The notes under the pieces are model-generated. The model worked only from the letters and a program-made list of their open reading frames with translations, searched no databases and was not told the origin of the DNA. From Syngnathus acus (lineage: Eukaryota; Chordata; Actinopteri; Syngnathiformes; Syngnathidae), in contig NC_051090.1 in the NCBI RefSeq assembly GCF_901709675.1, positions 494,842-558,841 on the forward strand: 64,000 bases of DNA, read 5' to 3'. Made by a program: the position numbers and the translations under genes. Shown here in pieces: positions 12,678-24,500 of the stretch (position 1 is its first letter; each line of letters begins with the position of its first letter).

Positions 12678-14730
12678 CAACCTCGCTGGGCTACAGAAAC
12701 CGTTTAATGATCAAAGAGGTCATCCTGGCTTCCTTGTTCCTCCCCTCCTAACGCTTGATTGCTCCAGCTCCCCAGAAGGTCCGTCTGCTTCTTCAACAAT
12801 CCGTGAAAAGCCACTAGCGACTCGCTCTAGTCGGTGAACTACCTGTTTGGCCGGCCACGGTGAACCCGCAAGGCCTTGCTGTGGGATTTTCCCATTCATT
12901 AGCGCTGCTCAGTGAAGCGGAGCCGCCCGAAGATTCCTTCCAGCCAAGTTCACGGTGCGACTCAGCGGTCCGACTGCGCCGCCGTAAACGAGAGCAGGCT
13001 GCGGCCGTCAGAGCCCGCTGCGACGTTGTTTCGTGCTAGCTGAGATGTGCGGGAGGGGGCCAGTAGACACAGGTTGGATGATGGAGTGAGTGCAAATGCT
13101 CTCGAATGCACCACACCCGAAAGCAGTGCAGCGTATTTAACACATCTGAGCAGTGCACTTCCACGCCTGCCTGTCACTTCTGCAGGTGTGCGTCTGACCC
13201 TGGATCTAATGTGCCCTGATGGCCTTCTATCTGACAAGATGGAGAACAGCACCAACATTCACAGAGGCTTTCATAAAAGCAAACACGTGACCGACCGAGT
13301 AAGCCGTTTTGATGCCATTTGAATTGGATGGGAGGAAAAAAAAGATGACCAAAAATGGAGCTTGGGTTGTAGGTAGTATCTTACGGTTGATCCTATTCGT
13401 CTACTCCGACTGGCTGGCATATTTGCACTGTTCAAGAGAAAAAGGCATTGAGCAATTGAGTCCCATTTCAATTTGTGAAAGATCAAGGCAAGTGTCCTTG
13501 TCTCAGTGCTTTCGAGAGGAAGTGCAGAGCAGTAAGAGTCAACAAGCAGCCATGACGCCATCGTTCTATAGTACCCATATCGATACACAGAATCAACTTT
13601 GGAGAGTGCAAATGCGCTGGCACGAGAGAAGATGAAGTCATTTTTCCCAATGCAATGAAACAAGCCTGCAATAAAACATCTTGTTATACTTAACCCAATT
13701 TTTTGTTGCTAACTTGTGAATGGAGTCAGTGTGAGACTCAACCAGCAGACACTTCACAGCCCATGCGTGACGTTTAGTAGCTTTGTGTTAGCTTTTTTAA
13801 ATCATTAATGGCTTTTTTCTCACTTTTTGTTTCGAATAATGTTAGATAAAAGAAAAACCCCGCATATTTTTACAGGTTTACGGTCATTTTATTATCCCGA
13901 GTCCAATGTTAGAGCTTTTAGCAGGGCACTATTTTGAAGACATTTCTCAAGTCACCTTGATTATATAATAGGAGATGACATAAGCATATTATCTTGGCCA
14001 GTTGAGTGTTTGGGTTTCCATCGGTGCAGTTCAAGGGTGCAGCAGTCAGCTTGAAAGTGTCTCAATGATGACCTCAGGTCTGTCTCCAGCTCAAATCCAA
14101 CTTTTGATTTCAGGTTATGTTTCTTGCAATGAGACGGACCCCCGACCCCACACAGCATCTATCCAAATCAAACGTCCAGGCTATTTCAAGATGCAATTCT
14201 TCACGGCGCGACCATGCAGGCAGGGCCTTAGCTATGACATGGCAGCTGTCTAACAATAGGCCGCAACTTGTTGTTATTTTCTGCGCTTTTGAACGAGTCA
14301 ACAATGCTCACTTGTTTTCTACTGAGCAGTCTCTCTCCGCCTGCCTTGAAATGATTCATTGTGTTCACTTCATCTGTTTGCTCTTTAGTGCTGGCCAAGT
14401 CGCTCGCACACATGCTTTTTCACTTGTACTGCTACATATCATTGAAGGGAGATGTTACGGACATAAAACGAGAACTTGACCCCGACTGTGTATTTCATTT
14501 TAAAAAGCGCCATTTCCTTCTTTGCGCATCAAGGTTGGTTCAGGCTCATACTTTGCTTCAGTCGTCCAGTGGAGCAAAAGCTGTGCCCCCACGTTGGCAC
14601 AAGTCACAGATGAACAATCAGCACTGCTATCATTCATATGTTTGCTATCAAGGTTGCAGCCAAGTTTGGAGGGACTGCCTGAACAGACAGACTTCATCAT
14701 GACTTCATTTGTGTATGCTGCTGACTGCAA

Positions 14731-14765
14731 GCCAGCCGGCCAGCCAGCCGGCCAGTCAGCCAGCC

Positions 14766-14796
<31 letters not shown>
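14731..14796. repeat. CCAG/CCGG imperfect tandem repeat
   Basis: Mixed CCAG, CCGG and TCAG units; the same sequence class as the 12617 repeat in the opposite orientation. Confidence 0.8.
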
Positions 14797-16458
14797 ACTG
14801 CTATATGGACATAAAAGAGCAAAGACTGACTGAGGTCACTTCTCCATTTGGGAAGGAACAGTCACACTTATTCAACTTCTTCTTCCTGTCATATTCTGTT
14901 CAAACGTGCCGAAACCGGAGCAATGCTGCAGATGGTTGGAGCAAAAGCAAAGATTGATATACATACATTCAGTTGCAAATGATTATTCTTGGTTGAACTC
15001 AACTCGTTTTTGTAACCTATTTTGAAGTCTTCAATTCAAGCGCCTTTGTAACAGGTGTCCGTCCCGTCTCCCCGAATCAAGTTGTCTTCCTACTTGAAGC
15101 CCAGCAGAGGCCTTTGCAGCGTGCTCAGAGCAAACGTGAAATATTTGAGTGGCCCTTAAAGTGCAGGAGAAGCAGCAAGCACCACGGTGTGACGTTTGTT
15201 CAGCTTGGGCACTTCCGGCCGTGAAGCAAGGGGGAACATGACTGGACCACCAGTCAGTCAGTCAGCCAGTCAGCACCTGCAAAGTCTCTTTGAACTTGGA
15301 TGCTACTTCCAGAAATTCTTCTCAAGTATGGTAATGAGACTCACTTTGGTTTAGTTTTTGCAACTTGCATTTCTGAATTCATTAGGAACACAAAGCAAAA
15401 TGAGCATGCAGTGTTCCTGGGCTCTGCCTGGGACTTTCACTTTGCGCGCACACATGCACTCCCAAACTTCCTCTCAGCCCAAACAGCCACTTCACCCTGG
15501 ACTCCCCTGGCCCCTCTCCCTGATTTCCCATGGCTGCTTAAGCTCTGCAAAAGCACCTCGACGCATAAACACTCTCACACACACACACACACACACACAA
15601 TTCAGCACATTGCCTCGGTCAACTATTGACTGCTCCGGATTGGACCATCTGTCGAGCGCTCTCCCAGCTGTTGGCCGCTCTCTCTCTCGCTCTCTCTCTC
15701 TTCGTTCAGCAAAATCACAGGCCTGCTGACATGCACATAAGGCAGAAGTGATTTGGGGCATGAGCTAATTAGAGACAGAGTCCGCTCTTTCACGTAGCGG
15801 CTCTCCAGGTAGATCCACGAGCTCGCTCCAGCAACTCGGGAGCCTCTTTGGTCATCCACTTTCTTGTTTCTTTTTCAGCTCATCCGCTTGGTTGACTTTG
15901 GCTTCACTCAGGTCATGCGCAAAAGAAACATTTCCCACATGCATAAGATTGATCAGAAAGACAATTTGCTCCCAAATCCCCATGCGAGGGAGGCTTCAGA
16001 TGTTGCAGCGCGAGGTAGGAATACGTGCGTACATGCGGTCCCTGGGTCAGGGCCAGTCGCACGTACAAGGCAAAACCAAGGACAGGCTAACAACTTACTG
16101 CAAGAAAAGCCAAGGCTGTGGAGACAATATTTCTTGACCCGTTTAATAGTTGACATGACTTTAGTGCAGCTGGCATTAGATCAATTCCCACTAAGGAAGG
16201 CTCCTCCATCCACGCGCAGACGATTTTTCCATTTTGTTTCCATTCTTATATTCAAGCGTCGTTTCAGCCTTCAGTGAACTTTACAGGAAAACACAATCGA
16301 GCAAAACTTTGCTTGGGTGTTTTTGTTATTGTTGTCCATGTCGAATCTATGTCCGAACTTCACCATCTTGTCTTTTTGATGGCTGGAAGTTTGGGAAAGC
16401 AGCACTTTGTTACAGGTGCAGCTGTCGTCAAATACATTTGTATTGTATGGCTTGCCTG

Positions 16459-16575
16459 CGAAGGAAGGAGGGAAGGAAGGAAGGAAGGAAGGAAGGAAGG
16501 AGAGAAGGAGGGAAGGAGAGAAGGAGGGAAGGAAGGAAGGAAGGAAGGGAGGAAGGAAGGAAGGAAGGAAGGAAG
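16459..16575. repeat. (GGAA)n microsatellite
   Basis: About 115 bp of GGAA with GGGA and GAGA variants. GGAA arrays can bind ETS factors, but no functional claim is made. Confidence 0.95.
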
Positions 16576-16867
16576 CAAGGGTTATCGCACTCATTCACAC
16601 AGAATGTGCTGCCCAAAAATGCGTGCTGCCTGCACAACCCAAAATGAAGGCTCACGGCGGCTGCTTCCAGCGCTCGGCAAACTCACTTGGAGTTTCCGTG
16701 TCCATTTGACCTCTCGTCCATTCTTTCTTATCAAGGCATCAAAGGCAATTACTCCAACTCTCCTTTTACTGCATGTGTATTAAAGGCTGCTCTGTCTCCC
16801 AATAGAGTTTCTATGCAATCTGTCTGTTCAGTGAGCTGGGGGAGGCTGCAATCATTCGAAAAAGGGA

Positions 16868-16898
16868 AGTGGGGTGGGGTGGGGTGGGATGGGATGGG
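16868..16898 (+). other. Potential G-quadruplex (GGGGT/GGGAT run)
   Basis: Six consecutive runs of three or four G separated by T or AT on the plus strand satisfy the usual G3+N1-7 pattern. It lies 1.6 kb upstream of the col24a1 start codon. Confidence 0.6.
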
Positions 16899-17864
16899 CC
16901 GCTCGGGGATCCACAGAGCTCTGTTTGTTGTAAAGCGATGCGTTCATCTGGACCTGCAACAGTAGAAATGGCTCATAGGCTGTTGGATTGAAAAAAGCCT
17001 GTAAAGCTGGCTTCATGACTAAACCATCAAATGTATACAAACAAGTAGGACAACTGATAAGTCGTAAGTCGACAAATCGAAGCAGTCAAGCATTCACAAC
17101 TGCAGGGAATTTCGCATCAGGGAACCGAAAACATGCGTCAAGCCATTTTCCAGCGCTAACTTGAGCTGAATAATCACTTTTGGAATTCTACAACTGGATG
17201 ACTACTAACTATACAATCATTAAATAGAGAGAGAGAGAGAGATGCTACTCTATTTTTGGGGCAAGGAGCCTCCAAGCGAGACACATCACTAAACGGCTTA
17301 GGACACAAGCTGTTTGCAGAAGAAAGTGGCCACTGAGCTGAGAGCAGGGGTCACCAAGAGGGGTCCCCAAGGACTCCTCCTATCCAGCCTGTTTTAGGTG
17401 CGGCCACACCAGATTCAAATGATCAGCTCATCAGCAAGCTCCCGAAAAGCCTGATAACCATCCCAATGATTTGAAGCCGGTGTGTTGGGGTGGGGATGCA
17501 GCCAAAACAGGCTGCTAATAATCATCATCATCCTCATAGGATGAACTGATTTGCAGCTATGAGAATCTCGTCGTTCACATCTACTGTTTGAGCAAGTTCA
17601 GAGCTTGCATTTTTAGTCCTTAGTCTGTATATTGTGGAGCCCAAAATTCCAAACGACAGCTCCACGTATACAGTATGCTATACGCGCCTTCGTAGACTAC
17701 AAGTAGACGAGAGGCATTTTTGCGCAAATGGTGCGCACATGCCAAAATGATATCTGTGATGTCACAAGGCACATCTTGATGAAATCCAACACCAGCAGCT
17801 GGTAGGTTGGAGTTGTGTTGGGCTGAATGCGTTCTCATCACTGCAAGTCAAGGCACATTGCGCA

Positions 17865-18020
17865 AACCACCGCCTGGAGGTGAAGACGCAGCAGCAGCGC
17901 AGCAGCAGCAACTCACAGCGCACAGCCCAGCCATCCAACCACCGCCTGGAGGTGAAGACGCAGCAGCAGCGCAGCAGCAGCGCAGCAGCAGCAACTCACA
18001 GCGCACAGCCCAGCCATCCA
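17865..18020. repeat. 72-bp tandem duplication with GCAGCA runs
   Basis: The unit starting AACCACCGCCTGGAGGTGAA (17865-17936) is repeated at once from 17937 to about 18020. The second copy has an extra 12 bp of GCAGCAGCA. It lies 480-630 bp upstream of the col24a1 start codon, so it may be in the promoter or 5' UTR. Confidence 0.9.
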
Positions 18021-18082
18021 TCCAGCCAGCCAGCCTGCCTGCCTGCCTGCCTGCCAGCCAGCCAGCCAGCCAGCCAGCCTGT
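18021..18082. repeat. CCAG/TGCC tetranucleotide run
   Basis: Consecutive CCAG, TGCC and CCAG blocks directly after the 72-bp duplication, making a continuous repetitive zone upstream of col24a1. Confidence 0.85.
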
Positions 18083-18214
18083 GGAGGGACAAGAAGCGTC
18101 TCAAAGGCGTCGTCAGATGAATGCACGGACACTTGGACCTCGCTGCTACGTCTGCAACCACTGTGCGTTTGGCCGCTTCGGTTCAGTGCGCGCTGCAAGA
18201 GCGCAAAAGCGAGC

Positions 18215-18325
18215 CGGTGCGAGCGAGCGAGCCAGCCAGCCATCCAGCCAGAGCCGGAGCCGGAGCGAGCGAGCCAGCCAGAGCCGAAGCTGGAGCGAGC
18301 GAGCCAGCCAGAGCCGGAGCGAGCT
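18215..18325. repeat. GAGCGAGC/CCAGCC imperfect minisatellite
   Basis: Three copies of a unit of roughly 33 bp built from GAGCGAGCGAGCCAGCC and AGAGCCGGAGC. It ends about 170 bp before the col24a1 start codon. Confidence 0.8.
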
Positions 18326-18496
18326 CTCGTGTGGACTATCTAGCACACGATGTGGAATCTCTGAGGTGGCAGTAACCTTACTCCTGCGAGCACGTGAAAG
18401 CACCCTGCAAAAGCGTCGCCCATGAGCAGGCAGGCATCCTTTGGAGTGTGATTCTGTTTTCGCCCAGATTTCTGCTGCCTGGACAAATGCATACAA

Positions 18497-18549
18497 ATGC
18501 ATTTAGGAGCTCAACGGACAAGGAGTGGACACGTTTCCGCGGCAGCAAC
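18497..18549 (+). CDS. col24a1: col24a1 exon 1: start codon and N-terminal half of signal peptide
   Basis: 53 nt encode [17 protein letters not shown] plus two bases of a split codon, ending at a strong donor (AAC|GTAAGT). An upstream ATG at 18487 is in another frame and would not join exon 2 in phase. The chosen ATG gives an exact phase-2 junction with exon 2 and a sequence that lines up with the human N-terminus (MHLRAHRTRRG, from memory), which decides the start. Confidence 0.88.
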
Positions 18550-21500
18550 GTAAGTGTGCACATAGAAGTGGTTATGCAACACTTTGTGCTTGTGTAATTG
18601 AAAACATGATCGTGGTCCTTTGTTGGCGTCTTGCCAACCGACTGAACATAGTTTCATTTCATGCACTTCACTACCACGACGGGCGAAACCATTCATTCGT
18701 TGAGGTACTCTGGAGCCCCTCCAGTTGGTTTTCAAAACTTGAGCCAAGTGTGGCCTCCTTCTTTCCTTATGACCCCCACTTGAGTTTGCAAAGATAAAGG
18801 AATTTGCAAAATATTACAAACAATTCCATATGATATAGTGTATGGCATTAGAACAATCTTGGAGAGTCTCATGTGCACCCTGGGTGTCCATAATGCTTTG
18901 ACGAAAAAGTGCTTAGTCAGCATCGGGGATGTAAAAGAGGAGGTCGAAAAAAAGGAACCCTAAAGTTCATTCTGGAACAGTTCTCCTAGGAATGTGCTGT
19001 ATTGACATGGGAAATTGACTGAAGTTCCCTTTTCATATTTAACTGAGAGTACTCCTTGCAATGTCTGGAAGGACATTGTTTTTGGATTCCAAATAGTCAT
19101 GAATTCTCTCCAGATGTCAGCAAAAGGGATTTTACAATGCGCTCCTTCAACGCTTGCTGCTCTCACTGCAGAGGGAAGGAAGGAAGGAAGGAAGGAAGGA
19201 AGGAAGGAAGGAAGGAAGGAAGGAAGGAAGCTTACCTCTTGACATGAAAGTGGATTTGAGATGATCACAATTCTTGTTTTTGCTCGCTCACAGTTAGAAT
19301 TGGAGAATTGTGCTGAGCAAGAGGCCTTCTTTCAATGTACACTTGAGTGTGTGTGCAACAGAGGTTGACCATCTTGAGCATGAGACAATCAATCAGACAG
19401 ACAGCCAGCCAGACAGACAGCCACTGTTGTGGGCATTGCTGCTACTTTGCTGCTACTTTGCTGCTACTTTGCTGTCCATGGCAAAACACAGGGAGAATTA
19501 GAAGACGTCGCTGCAGGAGGAGCACGTTTACTGTCGGTGATGATGTTCCTGCAAAGTTGCAAGGTGCTCAACTTTGACCTGCTGAAATGGGCTGGTGTCA
19601 CTGTGGACTTGAAAGGTAGCAGGTTCAAGTTGGCCTTGGAGAAAATCACTGACTGCTTCTTGGAGAGAGACGGACAGAGGTCCGTTTTGGGAAACAGCTG
19701 AAGTTTTCAGGTGTCTGAATAATATGTCTGTGATTTGAATAGAAATGATAGATACAAAGCCTCTTTTTGTCATGATGAAATTAGGCTCTTCTTAGTGACT
19801 CAATCAATGACAAGTATGGATTTTGTTACAGTGATTAGCGGTTGTGTCCAAGTGTGAACTTTAACGGAGCCCCGACAAGGAGGGAATGGATTGTATTTTC
19901 CTTGCGTCACCAAGCTGTCAGATTAGCTTTGTCAATGAACTGACAGATCGGTGAATGCCAAAAGACAAATAACACTCCCACTAAGTTGACAATTTCCCCA
20001 ACGGCAAGCAATCAAGCTGTCTGTATGAATTCTGCTGTCTTTCTGTGACTCCATTTAAGGCTTCTAACATCTGCAAAAGGCCAAAAGGGTCAACCAATAA
20101 AGACCACTGTAACGTTTACTCACAGGCCAGTCTTGTGGACTGAGTCAATCTTTACTCTGGTCTGCACTGACCTTTTGACTCCAAAGAGCAATCTTAAGAG
20201 ACCATTGAAGAATTCACGACGGTAGTAGAGATGACAGAACACGTTTAGCATCATGTGGAGTGTTTTCATTCATGGAGCATAGTTTTGAAATCGGTCGAGA
20301 AGAATAACAAATGTTGCAAAAAAGCAAAATGTGTCAGCGCTTTCATAATATCACATCAGCATGAGGAAACACAAACGACACATCTTGGCTACAGATCGCT
20401 TAGTTGTTGTTGTTTTTGGTTTGGATGGATGGATGGATGGATGGATGGATGGATGGATGGGCTGATTTAATGGGAGAAAGACACATTGGTGTTAGTACGT
20501 ATTGAGTGGCTTGTTGTGATTATTTATAGTCTTGACATGACAGCCATTCCCCTCATAGTGGTATTTCCCTCAGTCAACACAACAATGTTTGGGGAGCTTT
20601 GTCTTTCAGTGCACGGACTGGGAAGCATTTCACTTCTACTTTTAATGAAGACTTATTCCCATCAATTGCTCATTGGTTCAAAAAAACAATAACGGTATAT
20701 GTATGTTTTAAATGTCAATGTTTTTTTTTTTTTTTTGCTTGTGTGGATATTGCCAGCACCTATCTTGGTGGCTGGGCTGGGCTGGGCTTCGGGGGCTGTT
20801 CAGGGATTCCTTAAATAGCTGTAACAGTGACGACAGGAAAAGGTTCAGCATCAGATGGACAGCCCAAGAGGGAATGCTTCATTTATATTTAGCTTTTCAA
20901 GTCTGTTTTTATTAAGTGACAACTAAGAAAAATGTCGTAAGTTGTCCTCTTAGCAGATATATTATTGGAATAGCGAATGTTGTTTTCTTCTGTTGTCTTT
21001 TTGTACTTTGTTCCCGGACATGAATGCCAGACGCCGTTCTTGCCGCAGAACAGATGATTGTGTGTTTTTGCAATTACATGCATTTCCATCGGTTTTGCGT
21101 TCCCTCATCCTCATCTTGTGTCTTTCTGCTTGTGCTTCTCTTTCCATCCCTTAAGTGTGGGAAAACAAACATGCCTGCCTGCCTGTCTGTCTGTCTGAGG
21201 CTGTCTGCCAAACAGGGCCGCACAAACTAGAGTTGCTTCTCACAGACAGTCAAAGTGAGACATTTATAAGGCAGCACTCGTGCCATTATCACACTCAAAT
21301 AGCAAGCCAGTGGAAGCTCAAGGAGCAGACCGTGGTTGATGGGGCTCCCTTCAAAAGTCCCTTTTTTTCTCATCCATCATCCCACAAATTGCCACGCACA
21401 TTGTGTCAGCCAGCAGCTTCCATGGTGCCTGATGGATTGACTTAGTCTTTATCACTAGGTGCCCATTTTGATTGTAACAGATCATGTGTCAATGTCTCAT

Positions 21501-24500
21501 TTGTTTCCATGTCCCCTTAGGTGGAACTTTCTCCTGCTCCTGTCAGCATGCTTTGCAGCATTCTCTGGAGAAGAAGACTACCTAGCTCAAAGTATGTCGC
21601 ATTTCAAATGCATTTACAGTCCGTTGGAAGCAACCATAGAATCCATCCATCCATCCATCCATCCATCCATCCATCCATCCATCCATCCATCCATCCATCC
21701 ATCCATCCATCCATCCATCCATCCATCCATCCATCCATCCATCCATCCATCCATCCATCCATCCAGCATTGTTCCGATATTCCAAATAATGACGCATTCT
21801 AATGATGCGTCCCCACCGTCTGCGGGTCTTAATCGCATCATGAAAGGCTTTTTATGGCTTAGCAGCAGGTGACTCAGGGGCAGAGGCTGGTTTTCATGGG
21901 TTCCTCCCTCAACATGTCTGATCTTGCACTTACTGCCTCAGAATGCACATAAAAGCAAACCACCTCACTAACCTCTCTACGATTGCTCCATTCAGTGGTG
22001 TCATCTGTTTTTCTTGGTCTCTGAATAGGTTCAACATGATCTGAGTGTTCAAGTACATACAAACGGGAGCATTCTGGGAAAGTAATGCAATCAATCAATC
22101 AATCAAGCAACAGAGATGAGAAGTATTACTTCTCTCACTGAGAAACGTTTCAAAAGCGCAAATTGATAACTCAATCTTTGTAGTTCAAATACCTTGGGCA
22201 AAAAAGCTTTTCGAAAGGTCACAAACACATTTGAGTGTCTTTTTACTTCTCTGAAGTGTACATTTCCTTTCTAGTGTCTCTCTGTTGATCATCCATGAGA
22301 TTATCAGCTTTTCAAAAAATGTAGTATTTGTACAGAAGAGTTCTAAATCAGTGAAAGTTCTTATCATCATGACTCTATGGGGCCAGTAGCAGTTCTGACA
22401 GGGCCAGCGCAACTTGATTCATGCAAGCACTCCAAAAGGCAGCCACTTCTACAAGATGTCATGCCAAATACGGAGGAAGTTGCTTTGGATTTGCAATAAA
22501 AATACCTCGGGAACGTGCACACAAGTTCAAAGGGTCAACATTGGATCTCGTTTACTTTTGACTTTAGTTTGCCTAGGTTAGGGTACCTTTTCAAAATTCC
22601 CTTGACACATACAATTCCAATTTGTACCCATTTTCTTCCACCTTCCTTCTTCTTTTACGATGACAATTGAGAAGATACGAAGTGACACGTTTCTTTTTCG
22701 ACTGATCCGGAACCAAGAAGAAGCTTCCATGAGACCTCATCTCTACAAAAGAGGTTTTGTGTTAGGATAGGACCTCTTTCACATTCCAAGATGAGGTTGA
22801 TGTTTTGAACGTATGAGCCTTTAGTGAGAAACAAAGCAAGGCGGCTCCAGTCTAATCGTGACTCTTTTGTTTTTCCAGGAGTGGATATCCTCGATCAACT
22901 CGGGCTCACGGCTCCGAGAACAACAGACAATCCGTACGAAAGAAGTGCCAAAGCTTCAAGCGCATATCCCAATGTTCCCTGGGCACCTCCAAATGTCCCG
23001 TTTGCTGGACGGGACGGGGTAGCCCTAGACTCAAATTCTCTTTATGAGGCTCCCGCGAGCAGTCTTTTTCCTCCACAATTTGGTGAGGAGTTTTCTGTTG
23101 TGCTAAGTGTGAGCTCCTGGCGAGCAAACAATGCTTTGATTTTCAGTTTCAGAGACGGCAGGGACAGACTGCGTTTTGCCATTCGGCTCCTGCCGCGCGC
23201 AGTGCTCGTCTACACGGCAGAGGAGACTGCCGTCCGCTTTGCCTACAATTGGCACGACGGGCAGCGGCGCTCTTTTGCTATCGCCGTTCGAGCGCGCTCG
23301 GTGTCTTTCTATTCCCGTTGCGGAGCGCTGCGCCAACGACAGCGAACCCCGGGCAGGTCTCGGACGCTTGGCAATTGCGGTGGCCCCTTGGCTTTGGGGA
23401 GGACCGAGCCCAAAGCGGCGCCGTTCAATGGGCGGATCTGCCAACTGGATGTGTATCCTGCGGCCCGAGCCGCCGCACGCTATTGCGACTACCTTCGAAA
23501 ACAGTGCCGGCCGGCCGACACGTACCGATCGCCTCGGCCACGTCGCGCTTTGGCTCTCCGGGCAAAAGATAGCTCCATGTCTAATCCCGTCACAAGGTCC
23601 TCTCTGGGAACAGCGGATCCTCCTCAAATGCTGATCAATTCCAACCAAACCTCTGACACTGTGCTCCAACTTGATTCGACCTCAAGCCCTGCAGCAGAAT
23701 CAAATCTGGAAGAGCAGAGGCACATTTCTGGATTTAAGGACCCCACTATATCAGCGGTGCAGACAAATTCAGCGAGTGACGCTGGGAGCACCGCAAGCTC
23801 CAGGCCTCAAGAGGCTCTGCGACACCTGCCAATGACTATTGGAACTACTTTACTTTATCATGAAATGAATGGAGACTCCTCGGAGCTGGATGGCAGTTAT
23901 GACGATAGGGACGGCTACGATGATGGCTATGAAGAGGCAGACCTCCTGTACGACTTGGATGAAGATGCCTTACGTGGGCCCAAAGGAGAGGCGGGTCTTC
24001 CGGTGAGTAACTTGAGTCAATTCGCGCTTTCCGTTTTGAGGAGACAAATGGTTGAGGCACACGTTGAAGAAAAACATCTTTGCAAAGAAATGATATTACA
24101 GTGCACCGAGCACGTCTTGTTTGCATTTTCTTTGTCCTTCGCAAAGAAATGTAACGAATGTTACATGCAAATGAAAAAACCTTTTGGTGCCTTTTTAGGC
24201 ATACAGAACACACCTGCAACACTTGTATGAACTCTACACTCTGTCTGTATGGAAACATACAAGCAGAAAGCAGTCTTCTTCTTGGCTGACATTTTTGCTT
24301 TGACTTTTATGTGCCAGAGAATAACTTTTGTGAAGAATGTCGGAATACGCTGTAAATGTTGCTCTTCATCCATCCAGCCAGCCAGCCAGCCAGCCGTGTG
24401 ATGTACATAAAAGTGGCTGTCAAGATAATTGAACATGATTTTAGAGCGCCAATTTTCAGGAACTGAGCAACGTTTCCATGAGTGCGCGGGCAGGCGTCAT

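Larger units (their letters stand above)
10640..17864. other. Intergenic region between divergent c1orf52 and col24a1
   Basis: No protein-coding exon or RNA gene is evident. The stretch contains scattered short repeats (GT/GC at 10760-10810, GGGAT-class runs, GGCT/GGCC runs, GGAA arrays) and a LINE-like tail near 12240. Regulatory elements for col24a1 may lie here, but none can be identified from sequence alone. BCL10, the human neighbour of C1orf52, was looked for in the open frames and not seen. Confidence 0.55.

Noticed and set aside
10640-18180. Possible BCL10 or other gene between C1orf52 and COL24A1
   Set aside because: No open frame in this stretch shows a CARD-like or other recognisable domain, and the frames present are short and repeat-linked.
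23103-23669. 188-codon minus-strand open frame opposite col24a1 exon 3
   Set aside because: Shadow frame of a GC-rich exon; the plus strand has the recognisable TSPN-like domain.
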